NCBI RefSeq assembly: GCF_027943255.1
Contig: NC_072896.1
Location: forward strand, 119,505,879-119,569,878
Source of the DNA: Anastrepha obliqua
Taxonomy: Eukaryota > Arthropoda > Insecta > Diptera > Tephritidae
Length of the DNA: 64,000 nt
Direction: 5' to 3'
Positions within the stretch are counted from its first letter, which is position 1. Every line of letters starts with the position of its first letter. A model generated the notes under the pieces. The model was not told where the DNA came from, made no database searches, and saw nothing but the letters and a program-made list of their open reading frames with translations. Made by a program: the position numbers and the translations under genes. Below, piece by piece: positions 22,183 to 33,981 of this stretch.

Positions 22183-22410
22183 ACAAGGTGGCGCAAAATT
22201 AATCACCCTATCGGCAGATTTATAAATTTTTACAAATAGCGTCGTACGTCAATCATATTTGACACCTGTGAACTACACAACCAACTCCAGTGCTAAAGCT
22301 TTGAAAGATCAAAATAAGGATTTCCCCCCACTCAAAATCATTTATTTTTTGATTAAGTAAAAAAAAGTTATTCAAAAACAAAATGGATGATTAATTTTGC
22401 GCCATGTTGT
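22183..22410. mobile_element. MITE, 228 bp, GTGGCGCAAAATTAATCA family
   Basis: Left end ACAAGGTGGCGCAAAATTAA and right end, inverted, ACAACATGGCGCAAAATTAA, followed by TCAYCC on both, are imperfect terminal inverted repeats. No coding capacity. Related ends occur at 36873, 56173, 57097 and 57341. Confidence 0.75.
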
Positions 22411-23344
22411 ATATAAATAAAAGTTCCAAACTTTGTACAAAATTAAAAAAAAAAAAAATCAAATAAAAAAGCCTCAAAATTTCAACTTTCTAATAAGAAT
22501 CGTTAAAAAAACCTTCTGAGTATGCAGGATATGGGCTTTACTTATTCAATTTTACATAAATTAATTTTACTTTTTTAAAGTGTAACTTTGACGTCGCTCA
22601 AATTTTTTCTTAATTTTTAACAGCTTTTTTTCACAAATGAAAAATTCGCTGCTATTTTTGAAAGAAAATTTTCACTGTGGCCTTCATGCTGAAATGCCAA
22701 AATATGCTGATACAAATCAGCTATCACCGTCAAATGTCAAATTTACTGTCGCAAGAACAAGTCGAAAAACAAATGCTCTCTAAACAAAACACCCCATACA
22801 TACGTTTTATATGGATGTACGTGACGCCAAAGCGGTTTTTTCCTCAAAATATATGTTTTTTTTTTAACATAAAAGCAGAATTTTTTTCTATCCACAGATA
22901 ATTTATACCTTAAAATCTGTCATTACTTGCTTTAAAACTTTGTTTTTGTACAATATATGAAAGCTACAATTTTTTTTTTTCTGTATTTCTTTTTTTATTG
23001 TTGGAAAAGTAATGAAAAGTAATTGTACGGAAAAGTAATGTAAGAAAAATTCAAAATTAACAAAACTTTTTTTTTAATTAAAAATAATTTTTTCTTTTCA
23101 AAATTAAAATAATTTTTTTTTTGGAATATCAAAAATTAAATTTATTTTTTGGAATATTTAAAAAATTAAACATTATTATTATTTTCTTAATTTCAATGGT
23201 AAAAATATTTTCTTTCTACAGCAAATTTACAATTAAAATGCGGCAATATTGGCAATTAACATTAACATTTTTGGATTTTACATTTAGTAGTAAAAGGTTT
23301 TCCAAAGAGGAAGGTATGCCGTTAATAGTGGAAAATAACATCAG
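22411..23344. other. AT-rich noncoding, no gene seen
   Basis: Dense A and T runs. Nothing supported. Confidence 0.45.
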
Positions 23345-23740
23345 GTAAATGACCCCCACGTCCACGCTTACAGGGCAATATCCTTTTCATGAAATTTTCC
23401 ATAACCGAATTGCAAAGTGGCTGCTCTATGTCCTCGATAGCCTCACGAATTCCATCTCTGAGGTCTTGACCTTCTCTTTCACGTGGCTCCAAAGAAAAAA
23501 GTCACAAGGTGTTAAATCACAAGATCTCGGTGGCCAATTGTGGTCACCTCTTCACACGGTCTGGAATCTTTTCCCATAAAATATCAATGGTTTCGTTGCT
23601 TGTGTGGCACATAGAGCCTTGTTGAAAATAAACGTTGTCCAGATCAATGTCATCCAATTCCGGCCATAAAAAATCGTTAATCATCTCTCGATAGCGCAAT
23701 CCATTCACCTGTAACACCTATTATTCGGAAACCCTTTAGT
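23345..23740 (-). pseudogene. DD41D (rosa-like) mariner transposase, C-terminal fragment
   Basis: Reading the minus strand: RYREMINDFLWPELDDIDLD, NVYFQQGSMCHTSNETIDIL (second catalytic block, Asp lost), then LFSLEPREREGQDLRDGIRE and GRGGHLPDVIFHY, the conserved C-terminus. A frameshift or deletion removes the third catalytic block. No terminal repeats found. Confidence 0.78.
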
Positions 23741-23879
23741 AGGGTTGTCGGCTCATTTTAGTGCCATTTTTTTACAAATATGAAAACTAGTTATTTTCGC
23801 AAAATATGTATAATTTATTTTTCCAAAATAAAAGCTTAAAAAAATAAATTTTACAGAACAAATTTTGCTACTCAAAACC

Positions 23880-24345
23880 GGTATTTTGGACTTTTGTTTT
23901 AAAATATGAAAAATATCAATTTTTTGTTTATGAGAAAAAGTTAAATTTTTTTTTATCCCGAACTAATTTACTCCTCGCAATCTTCCCCGCTGTTTTTTTT
24001 TTATTTTTTATTTTTTTGTGAAATATGAAAAATATGAATTTTTTTGTTAATGTGAAAAAGCTAAATTATTTAGTATCCCGAATTAATTTACTCCTCGCAA
24101 TTTTCCCCGTTGTTTTTTTTATTTGTTTTTTTTATTTGTTTTTTTTTATTTGTTTTTTTTTTTATTTATTTTTTTTTATTATTTTTTTTTTAAATATGAA
24201 AAATATGAAGTTTTTGTTAATGTGAAAAAGTTAAATTACTTTTTATCCCCAACTAATTTACTTCTCTGAATTTTCCCCGTTGTTTTTTTGTTGTTTTTTA
24301 ATTATTATTATTTTTTTTTTTTTAATATGAAAAAGAATAAATTTT
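23880..24345. repeat. degenerate tandem repeat, 3-4 units of about 120-175 bp
   Basis: Each unit has TATGAAAAATATGAA, then TGTGAAAAAGTTAAATT, then ATCCCGAACTAATTTACTC, then TTTTCCCCGTTGTTTTTTT. Units begin near 23903, 24022 and 24195; a weaker one is at 24323. Length differences come mainly from the T-rich spacer. No coding function. Confidence 0.7.
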
Positions 24346-26469
24346 CCTGTGTAAAGTTCAAATTTTTCTCTTTTCACAACAAATCGATTTTGTCAGCTGC
24401 AATTAATGCCGTTTAAGATTTCCATAGTTTTACTTATTTTTTTGTTGTTTTGAAATGTGAGACATGTGAATTTGTGTTTTGGGTAAAAAATTGCAATTAT
24501 TTTCTATCCTCAACAAATTTAATCCTGTCAGTTTTTCCTGAGATTTTTCTCTTTTCCGTGAAAAATAGAGGAAAATATGAAAAATGATTTCTTTTATGGC
24601 TTAAAAACTCAAATTTTCCTCTATTTCCAATAAATTCACTACTGGAAAACTGCAATTAAATTAAATTTATTAAAATGAATACGTAATTAATATTTTGTGT
24701 TTTGCTTTTTGAAATATCGAAAATATAAAACATAATTGCTTTTTTTTTTGTAAAAAGTCAAAATTTGTGTATAGTTTCGTTTTGTTTTTGTGTGCATTTT
24801 TTTTCTTTTCATGTGTTTTGTGGCTTCTTGTTTTTTTCTTCCTTCTTTCGTTTATTTCTTAATTTTTATAATTTTTTTGTTGTTGTTTATTATTTTATTA
24901 AATTTTTTTTGTTGTTTTTCTTTTTGTTTGTTGTTTTTTCTTTATTTTTGCTGTTGTTTTTTCCTTTTTGTTGTAGTTTTTTTTCTTATTTTTGGTGTTG
25001 TTTTTTGGTAAATATGGCAAACATCAAAATAGTTTTTTTTTCATGTTTTTCGTACCCGTGCCTACTTGATGGACGTCAGATCAGGTTTGTACGAAAATAT
25101 GTTAAAAGTGTTTAAAAAGCCCTGGAGTGTAACATTCTCAAATATCTACGAAGCCTAATAACGCTGGAAATGCAGCGATCCAGTTTGTAGGACGTGACAT
25201 ACGTTGCCAATACCGTCTCAACTAGATTAACCGAGCAACATGAATTTATAATCGGCCAGGGGCTGTCATTCCAGCAGCATTCCTCCAAATGTATGAGGAT
25301 ATTCAATGCTGTTTCAATAAAATCAGTTACATATATTTCGATCTGCAGAATGCTGGGCAGTGACGCTGAATGTACACCCGGATATCCTTAACATTTTCCC
25401 GTTACATCCTGTATTCTATTACAAATAGTTTTTTACGTCATTCAAAATCGTTATGCCTTGCTTTATTTTTCTGTTTTGCTGATGCGGACAAGAAAGAAAC
25501 TTAAGTGAAGGAGATAGCGTGTAAATTTATTGTAAAAGAATTGCTTCATCACCGCTCTAAATAAAATTTGTGAAAATTTTTAAGGTTTTTGCAATTTCAC
25601 GTCTAAGAAAAGATGAAGTTTGAATCCGCTAGAAAATATAGAAGAGTTTGCTGCCGACTGCGCACTGTATGCTTTAAGTTTATCGTTTCATAAGCCCTTT
25701 GAGAAATGCAGCGATCTGCTCGATAAATACAACAAAAACCTGACTTGTTGCATACTTAGAGTTGGGAATAAATTGAGCAGCGGTTGGTTAAACAAAAAGT
25801 ATACGCAAATTTAAAAACGGTTTATGAAGCAGATATTATTCGGAGACCCCATTGAAGAAACAAGATTAGTATTATTATTATAATTTTTTTTTTTTTTGTG
25901 AAAAGTGGATTTTGTTGCACAATGTAATTTGAATTTGTAATGATTTGACTTTGTATGGATGCACATTGAAAGGGCGGAAAATCACAAATGCCCCAAAAAG
26001 TGGCAAATCGTTAAAGAAGCAAGTCATTCTGAATTCAAGCTATAAATGGTTTTATGTGTATCAGCTATTAAAATGAAGTCAAGTAAAGAACTTCTTTCAC
26101 TTACTCATTGTCGTACTTTTAGAATGTAGTATCATAGCTACATATGTATGTTCATATAATAAAAATATATAAATAAATATATCGTTCAAAAAAATGTAAT
26201 GTAAACAGAAGCATATTTTAAGAATTAGTTTCATTTGTTCAAAGAAGATAAAGTATGTAGAGCAACTTCAAGCACTCCAATCCCCGTACATATAAAACTA
26301 TTTACATTTATCCATCTTCGTGTGGTATTTGAAATTGAAGTACTAAATATTATTGTAGAAGTACTTAGGATTGAGTATGAATAAAATTTCTAGCTGTGGC
26401 GAAAAAAATGTGTGTATATACTCTTAAATTAAATGAATAAAAATATGGTGTGTAGAGTAAGGATATAAA
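24346..26469. other. AT-rich noncoding; T-rich to 25030, more complex after
   Basis: 24740-25030 is TTG/TTT low-complexity DNA that yields spurious hydrophobic frames. 25040-26460 has ordinary complexity but no supported gene. Confidence 0.45.
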
Positions 26470-26716
26470 AAACAGAAAACCAATAAACAAAAAACAAAAA
26501 CACACAAATAACTAAAAATACAAGAAATATATATAGTATACAAACAAAAAAAAAAGAAGAAAATTTAAAAAAATGTTATTGTAAATAGGCATAAGCAAAA
26601 TAAATTAAATTAAAAATATAAGCAAGCAAAAAATCTTTTTTAAATATATATTTATTATTAATAATAATTAAATAAATAAACAAAAATAAACTAGAAACAA
26701 AAAAAAAAACAAAAAT

Positions 26717-26832
26717 TTGATGGCATAAATTTGGCAACATAGCCTTATTTTTTTCAAATATAAATTGGCAATCAAAATATAATGAGCAAAGATACGCTGT
26801 ATATGGCCATGTTGCCAAATTTATGCCATCAA
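26717..26832. mobile_element. short MITE in left arm of palindrome
   Basis: Terminal inverted repeat of 24 bp, TTGATGGCATAAATTTGGCA (26717) against its complement ending 26832. Noncoding, 116 bp. Confidence 0.72.
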
Positions 26833-27049
26833 TTTTTTTTCTTTTTTGCTTATTTTTGAGTTTTTTAGTTTGGTTTTGCTTATTTATTTAATTATTATTA
26901 TTTGTATATATATATATTATTATTATTATTTTTTTGTTTATGCCTATGTAAAATTTTGTTTTTTTCTTTTTATTTATATAGTTATGTTTTTTTCTGTTGT
27001 TTTGTATGTATATATAATATATATTATGTATAAAAAAACAGAAACCAAT

Positions 27050-27165
27050 TTGATGGCATAAATTTGGTAACATAGCCATATACAGCGTATCTTCGCTCAT
27101 TATATTTTGATTGCCAATTTATATTTGAAAAAAATAAGGCTATGTTGCCAAATTTATGCCATCAA
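27050..27165. mobile_element. short MITE in right arm of palindrome (inverted copy)
   Basis: Same 24-bp terminal repeats as 26717-26832, with the internal sequence inverted, because it is part of the larger palindrome. Length 116 bp. Confidence 0.72.
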
Positions 27166-27299
27166 ATTTTTTGTTTTTTTTTTTGTTTCTAGTTTATTTT
27201 TGTTTATTTATTTAATTATTATTAATAATAAATATATGTTTAAAAAAGATTTTTTGCTTGTATATATTTGTAATTTAATTTATTTTGCTTATGCCTATT

Positions 27300-27491
27300 T
27301 GGTTGGTTGGTTTAAGGGTGACCCCGCAGCGGAGTGTCACATAGACCGCAAGTTGGGTCCGTTGTGTTGCCCTAGAGCTCATTATGTTATATGATTTCCC
27401 CACCTAACCGAGATTTTTATTGTAGATTTTGGTCAAAGATATTAATTCGTTTCGAGAATTTGATGAGAGATTCGATTTTCGGGTTCGAGAG
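27300..27491 (-). mobile_element. 5'-truncated retroelement tail, 192 bp, 10-bp target duplication
   Basis: Direct repeats TATGCCTATT at 27290-27299 and 27492-27501 bound the insert exactly. On the minus strand it ends in GTCACCCTTAAACCAACCA, a CCAA-type tail like those of non-LTR elements. It is GC-richer than its surroundings and has no open frame. It inserted in the right arm of the palindrome after the palindrome formed. Confidence 0.78.
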
Positions 27492-27620
27492 TATGCCTAT
27501 TACAATAACATTTTTTTTAATTTTCTTTTTTTTTTGTTTGTATACTATATATATTTCTTGTATTTTTAGTTTTTATGTGTTTGCTTTTTTTTTTTTGTTT
27601 ATTGGTTTCCTGTTTTTTAT

Positions 27621-28930
27621 GTTCTTTATTTTTAATTGTGTTTTTTAATTTTACTTATTTAATTTTTTTTTTCGTTTGTATATATTTTTATTTTCATTTC
27701 TCTTCTTGTTTTGTTTTCTGTTTTTTAACTTTATTTATTTATTTTTTTAAATATATTTTTTCTTTTTGGTTTTTTGTTTTGATAATATATATTTAATTTT
27801 TTTATTTTGATTTCGTTTTATTTTTTTCTGTTCTTTTTTTGTGTTTTTAGTTTTATTTATTTAAATTTTTTTCTCGGTTGTATATATTTTTATTTTTCTT
27901 CCTGTTTTTTCTCTTCTCTTTTGTTTTGTGTGTCTTAATTTTATTTTGTTTTTTTATTTATATATGTTTAATTATAATTTTTATTGTTTTTTCGGTTCTT
28001 TTATTGTTTATATATTTGTATGTTATATTTTTTATTATTATTTTTTTTTTTATTATTATTTTTTTATCTTTTTTTTTCAATCAAATTTTTTTTGTGTTTT
28101 ATGTTTTTTAATTTTATTTATTTAAAATTTTTTTTTTTTGTTTTTTCTGTTCGATTTTTGCTTTGTATTTTTTAATTTTACTTATTTATTTATTTATTTT
28201 ATTTATATTTTTGCTCTTTTTTTGCTTTTTGGTTTGTGTTTTTGAATTTTATTTATTTTAATTTTTTTTGGTCTTTTCTGTTCGATTTTTGCTTTGTATT
28301 TTTTAATTTTACTTATTTATTTATTTTTATTTATTTATATTTTTTTTTCTTTTTCTTTTTTTTAGTTTGTGTTTTTTAATTTTATTTATTTTAAATTTTT
28401 TTTGGGGTTTTCTGTTCTTTTTTTGCTTAGTATTTTTTAATTTTACTTATTTATGTTATTCTTTTTTTATTTATATATATTTTTACTTTTTTTTTTGTTT
28501 TGTGTTGTTTTATCTGCCGTTGCTTCGTGTTCTTTTAATTATATTTATTTCTAAATTTTTTTTGTTTGTATATATTTTTATTTTGTTTTTTTCTCTTCGT
28601 TTTTTGGGATTTTGTTTTTTTGTTTAATTTTATGTAATTTAAATTGTTTTTATGTTTTGTTTAATTAATGTTTATTTGTTTTTTTACTTTATTTGTGTTT
28701 TTTAGTTTTATTTATATTTTGTTTTTTTTTTGTTTATATATATAATTTTTTTTCTGTTCTTTGTTTTGTGTTATGTTTTTTTTTTAATTTTATTTATTGT
28801 TTAATTTTTATTTTTGTGTTGTTGTTTATATATATTTTTATTTTTTTGAAATTTTTTTTCTTTGTTTTGTGTGTTTTTTTAATTTTTATTTATATTTTTT
28901 GTTTTTGATAATTTAATTTTTAATAATCTT
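27621..28930. repeat. T-rich low-complexity tract, about 1.3 kb
   Basis: Loose repeats of TTTTTAATTTTATTTATTTA and TTGTATATATTTTTATTTT, with short blocks such as TTTTCTGTTCGATTTTTGCT repeated (28142, 28272). All long frames here are low-complexity Phe/Ile/Leu artefacts. Confidence 0.75.
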
Positions 28931-28936
28931 TTTGTA

Positions 28937-29926
28937 GGGGAGATCGGGGGGTCGTGAGACACGGGGGGTCATGAGACACGCTCACAGCCCTGAACTGAAG
29001 AGCGCGGCATCTGTCTGGTATCTGCGTAACTTCTTGCTAGCTTTCAATCATAATATTTACATGACAAATATTTTGTTCATGCAGGTTATTTGTGTGTCCT
29101 CATACCGCGACTCCACTTGTGTGATTGAAAGTTTTGCTGATAATCGTTTTTGTTGTTTCTTACACTTTGTTGAACAAGCTAATTATAAAAGTGCATGCAT
29201 CAAAACCTTCCTTGGTGAGTAGCCTTTTGACCCACAACAAGAGTTTTGCGTAAATATTAAATGCATCCATAAAACAGTGGCCACATTGAAAATAAAGCAA
29301 TTGGGGGGTCGTGAGACAGCGTATTCGGGGGGTCATGAGACATGCTATTTCCGTAATCTAGGAACATTTAATAGTATTCTACAGCCGTATCTCGCATTTC
29401 TGTATTATCTGCAAAGGTGTAATGCCCAAAAAATTAAACCGAAACAATTCGATTCACTGTAATACTTGCGATAGACCTGTTCACTTGAAATGTGCAAATT
29501 TAACAGCCGGCTATTACACCTGCATCCATTGTGAATCTGATTAATCTAATATTTTCTTTTTCGGATATTCATTGACTTGATTGATTAGGTATATTATTCA
29601 TATTGTTCATATCAATTATATTGTAGAAGCCAATATATGCCTTTTTAACGATTGAAATAAAAAATTTTTATAAAATCAGGCCGTTTTCTTTCTGATGAAA
29701 TTTGTGTCTCACAACCCCCCGAACATGCGAAAATCCGAAAAAAATGATTTTTGAGCAGGCAGGCAAAACTTAGAGATTTTTCTATAATTTTAAGAAATTA
29801 ATCTTTTGTCAAAGTGTTGTTATACTTAATCACAATTAAAAAATTTTAATGTGCAGAAAAATGGATAGGTTATATTATGTTTATGGTCAAAAAACAAAAC
29901 CCGTCTCATAACCCCCCGATCTCCCC
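28937..29926 (+). mobile_element. TA-flanked DNA element with G-rich 16-mer repeats and a PHD-finger ORF
   Basis: Ends GGGGAGATCGGGGGGTCGTG and, inverted, GGGGAGATCGGGGGGTTATG form a terminal inverted repeat, preceded and followed by TA (28935-28936, 29927-29928). The motif GGGGGGTCRTGAGACA occurs four times in the left part (28946, 28963, 29303, 29327) and twice inverted at the right (29705-29720, 29903-29917). The interior encodes a PHD finger (29401-29544). Length 990 bp; no DDE domain is visible, so it looks like an internally deleted copy of a larger element. Confidence 0.72.
29401..29544 (+). pseudogene. PHD zinc finger, C-terminal exon of a transposon-borne protein
   Basis: The frame from 29401 reads CIICKGVMPKKLNRNN, then HCNTCDRPVHLKCANLT, then YYTCIHCESD and TAA. 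The spacing C-x2-C-x15-C-x2-C-x4-H-x2-C-x9-C-x2-C is a full C4HC3 PHD finger, the fold that binds two zinc ions and often reads histone tails. It closes the protein. A possible acceptor, TATTCTACAG, ends at 29383, so this may be a last exon. There is no start codon or upstream domain in the element. C-terminal PHD fingers occur in some insect transposases (pogo-type DDE proteins) and in ORF1 of some retroelements; the TA flanks favour a DNA transposon, but that is inference. Confidence 0.7.
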
Positions 29927-29929
29927 TAC

Positions 29930-31849
29930 TCCCTTAGGCAAGTTTTGATTGTTTAAAACGAAAGAATTTCTCTCATGCAAAAGGCGCAAAATGTATATTA
30001 GTATAATCGGATATTCCATTGCTGTAATTCCAGAAATTATTAAAAAAAATTATTTTTAGCGTCATATATCGTTTGTAGCATTTTTTTTTTTTTTTTTTTT
30101 TTTCTTTTTTTTTTTTTTGGCGCAATAAATTTAATTTTTTCACAATTCAAAAACCGTTTCTGTAACTCTGGATGCCTCCAGAGTGCATGAAAATGTCGGC
30201 TCGTTTTCACGGCATTTTGCATCACTCTTACTACTTAGAACTTTGAACTTAACTTCCCCTTCGTTGTGTTCTCACTTTATGGCACGTCACCTGTATATTT
30301 GGACTTTTGGCGACCAAAAATGCCTACGCTGCGAATTCGCAAAAAGTACGAGCAGCAAAAACGAGAAGAAAAAAATCGATAATGTGTCAAATTTGCTGGG
30401 CGGGAGAGTTGGCAAGCAGCAGCAGCGCATCAAAGGCAAGCCAAGCCTCTGCGGCCATAATGTGATTGCGGACAGTGGAGCAGCAGAGGGAGGAAAATAA
30501 CCGAAAGTGCGGCATCTATGCGCGCTGCTAGCGCTGTGAGCCTAGCAAAAATATAATAGCTTTGCAGGCCTAAGCGCATTTGTGTGCTCGCATATACTAT
30601 GTTTCGTTGCATTAAGGCTTGGATGAATGAATTAATGCTCGTGAAAGGGTTTTGCCATGCGAAAATGCAGAAAATGTCCTAAATGCACACATGCGTGTGT
30701 TTGTGTGTGTGTGCGCATTTGTAAAAGTTGAAAAAGTGATAAAAAAATTAATGCCTTAAATACTTTCACGCTCATGCATGCCTGCTTGCGTGCGTGCGTG
30801 TGCCTTAAGTCTGCATTTATCATTTGCAAGTTATTGTCATTTCTGCCAGTTTTTGCCCCTTTTGATTGTTTTTTAATCCATCCTTGCATAAATGTATACT
30901 TTCGCATTCTCCACACACATAAACTTATACATGTGTGTGTATATATGTATATTTTTCTTTGCACTCATCCTTTCTTAAGCTGCCGAAATGTGTACATACA
31001 CACATACAGACATGATATGTCTCCGCAGTTGTTGCTTTTGCTTTTGTTGCCGTCGCACACTTGCGGGCATTTGCACAGACATATCCTTAGCGAAAGGAAG
31101 TTGTCGCCTTCCTTGAAACACTTAATGTTACAACACCAACAATCATGCAAACAGTTACAGCAATAACAATATTGGTAAGCAGCTACAAAAACAGCAACAA
31201 ATGTCATCCGTTGCACAATGTGTGCCGCAACGTCGCATCCATCCGCCGAAAGTCTGTAGTGGAACAGTGGCAGCAGAAGCCAAGGAGCAGGAGCAGAGCA
31301 GAGGGCTAACACAACAACAATAACAACAACACCGGCGTCAGTGTCAGCGCCCAGCGACAGAGTTTAATAACTGCATGCCGACAAGTGACAAGGATATGCG
31401 CACACAAACACGCGTACATGCATATACAACGAAGTACTTTGCACTTTTGCCTGTTGTGCCTTGCCTGCCTGCTTGCATTAATAAATTTATCTACGAATAT
31501 TTTTCTTTTTGCTTGCCTTTTTTTGTTGTTTTATGCATTTGTGTGCATGCGTGCATATGTCATCGACTCACCATCAACCCGTCAACATATCATCAACGCT
31601 TGCATTGTTGCTTGGCATCGCGTTGTGTGTGCGAAGTGATGGTGGGTGTTCCACTACTTATGTGACATTGTTGTTGTGCACGTTTGCATTGTTGAACTTC
31701 GCATACGCGCGGTTATGATGCGCTGTCATTTCTGGAAGTTTATGTATAGTGCGTGTATGTATGTATGTGTGTATTTGTTTTTACTATTGTATATTTCCTG
31801 TGACTTTCCAACAAAACAATTTTTTTTGCGGATTTTTAAATTGCATATT
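29930..31849. other. noncoding with simple sequence; no supported gene
   Basis: Contains poly-T (30081-30118), TG/TGCG microsatellites (30690-30712, 30786-30800) and CAACAA-rich stretches (31140-31330) that resemble fly untranslated or regulatory DNA. No splice-bounded coding exon was found. Confidence 0.4.
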
Positions 31850-32300
31850 TTAATTTTAAATTTTTCTTAATGGGTTGTTAAATTTATTATTTTTAAAATT
31901 CTTATTTTTTTTAATTTGTTTTTAATCTTTAATTTTTTTAAGTTTAATTTTTAATTGTTTTTTAAATTTATTATTTTTAAAATTTTGAAATTTGTTTTTA
32001 ATCTTTAATTTTTTTAAGTTTAATTTTTCGTATTTTTTTAATTGTTTTTTTAATTTATTATTTAAATTTATTACATTTTTTTTATTTTTTTTAATTTGTT
32101 TTCAATCTTTAAGTTTTTTAAGTTTAATTTTTAATTTTGTTTAAATTGTTTTTTAAATTTATTATTTTTTTAATTCTTATTTGTTTAAATTTATTTTATA
32201 TTTTTTTTTTATTTTTTTTTAGTTTAATTTTTATAATTTTTATTTCTTTAATTTCTATATTTTGAATTTCTCTTTTTTTTAATTTTTATTTGAAGCCTCT
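31850..32300. repeat. AT-rich tandem low-complexity tract
   Basis: Repeats of TTTTTAAGTTTAATTTTTAA and TTGTTTTTAATCTTTAATTT. No gene. Confidence 0.7.
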
Positions 32301-33220
32301 GCTCATTCTCCGAGTGCTGCTCCAATATCAGCTTTAGAGGCTCACTAATATTCACTTGGCAACAAGAACAACAGCAATATAAAAAGCTTCTACATCATAT
32401 CGACCGAGTTTTTGTTTTTTAATTTTTTTTAATTATTATTTTTTGTTTGTTTTGGTTATCCGAAAAACTATGATTTAATGTCATACTTCCGCCGCTGGGT
32501 TATTAGTAAATGCCCTAAATGCATAGCAGTTTGAAAATATTTACGGCGATTCAGTGCATTATTTTCTAATAAAAATCTTAGTCATGCCAAAAGGCATTAC
32601 AAAATGCAGTTGCCTTCTATGTCATTATGACTTATGATACAAGAAGTGAAGTGGTGTATGTGAGAACTCAGTGGTGTTTCGATAGCTCATGCATAGTTCA
32701 TTGACACTCCAGTGTGATGTCGGTTTTGAACCCGAAAAAGCCTAGAGTTTTAATTGCAGCCTGGCTGTAGCTAAATATTTTATGAAGATTCTTCTTCTGA
32801 TCTAGTAAACAGCCTCCATGGACGCCAAAACTTTAACCTGGAAGGAGCTGAAAAGTAGTGCTCGGCTATCAAGCTTAAGAGTCATGAGTGTAAATGTTCA
32901 CACCACAAGGTGGCAGAGGTGAGACATCTCCATTTTTCGTTGCTTAGATTTTTTCTTTTAAAATTGCTTTGGAGAGCCCGCCCATATCAGAGCGCAATCA
33001 TCTGCGCTATGCTTGGCGTAATTTTGAACAATTTTAGCGTTCAAGAGTACCCGGGATGTTTTTTGGTCACTGAGATATGCTGCCCTTCTAGTTTAGCCTC
33101 AGTTACAGAATAACGCACTGAAATTTTGTCTCTATGGTACCGGTGAATTGGCACCGATAGATTTGCCTGCAAACGGAATTGTGTACAAGAATATTTTGGA
33201 AAGTCATCTTATTCTATCAA
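32301..33220. other. unique-looking DNA, no gene recognised
   Basis: Base composition is normal here, unlike both flanks, but no frame has recognisable domains and no exon pair with proper splice sites could be proposed. Confidence 0.4.
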
Positions 33221-33840
33221 AATCTTAAAATCTTAATTTTTTTATATTTAATTTGTTCACATTTAATATTTAATTTTTTATAATTAAAATTTTTAATACA
33301 TAATGTTTTAATATTTGATATTTTTATATTTAATTTTTTAATATTATATTTAATTTTTTCATATTTATTTTTTTATAATTTACATTTCTTAATACATAAT
33401 TTTTTTAAATTTAGTTTTGTATTATTTAAATTTTTAATATTTAATTTTTTAATATCTAATTTTTTAATATTTAATTTCTAATACAAAATTTTTTAATATT
33501 TAATTTTTTAATATCTGATTTTTTATTATTGAAATTTTTAATACAAAAGTGTTTAATGTTGAATTTTTTAATATTTACGTTAAAAAAAACACAATTAGTT
33601 TTAATTAATTAATTTTTTCAATTTTAATTTTTTAATAATATAATTAAGTTTTTAATATTTAATTTTTTAATATTTAATTTTTTATTATTTAAATTTTCAA
33701 TACATAGTTTTTTAATATTTGATGTTTTCATATATAACTTCGCATTATTTAAATTTTTCATATTTAATTTTGTAATATTTAACTTTTTGTTATTTAAATT
33801 TTGGCATTGCACTTTTAAACTACATTAAATTTTAGTATAA
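33221..33840. repeat. tandem low-complexity repeat, TTTTTTAATATTTAA unit
   Basis: More than twenty diverged units of about 13-30 bp (TTTAATTTTTTAATATTTAA and variants). Confidence 0.75.
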
Positions 33841-33981
33841 TAAAGTGCAAGTTGCAAGTTGCAAATGGGAACAAAACACCGTTGATTTTTGACAGTTTTT
33901 TTTGCCCACAGTGTCACAGAAGAAAAACTTCCTTATACGAAATTATTCGAATTTTTATTTTCATGGAAAAAAATTAAAGAA

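Larger units (their letters stand above)
26470..27620. repeat. large interrupted palindrome (inverted arms of about 360 bp)
   Basis: The left arm, about 26470-26832, and right arm, 27050-27299 plus 27502-27610, are reverse complements of each other (for example AGGCATAAGCAAAATAAATT at 26587 against AATTTAATTTATTTTGCTTA at 27271). A T/A-rich spacer of about 215 bp separates them. Each arm contains a small MITE (26717-26832, 27050-27165). The right arm is split by a 192-bp retroelement tail (27300-27491). Confidence 0.82.

Noticed and set aside
27391..28908. Many overlapping Phe/Ile-rich open frames
   Set aside because: They lie in T-rich low-complexity DNA and do not look like real proteins.
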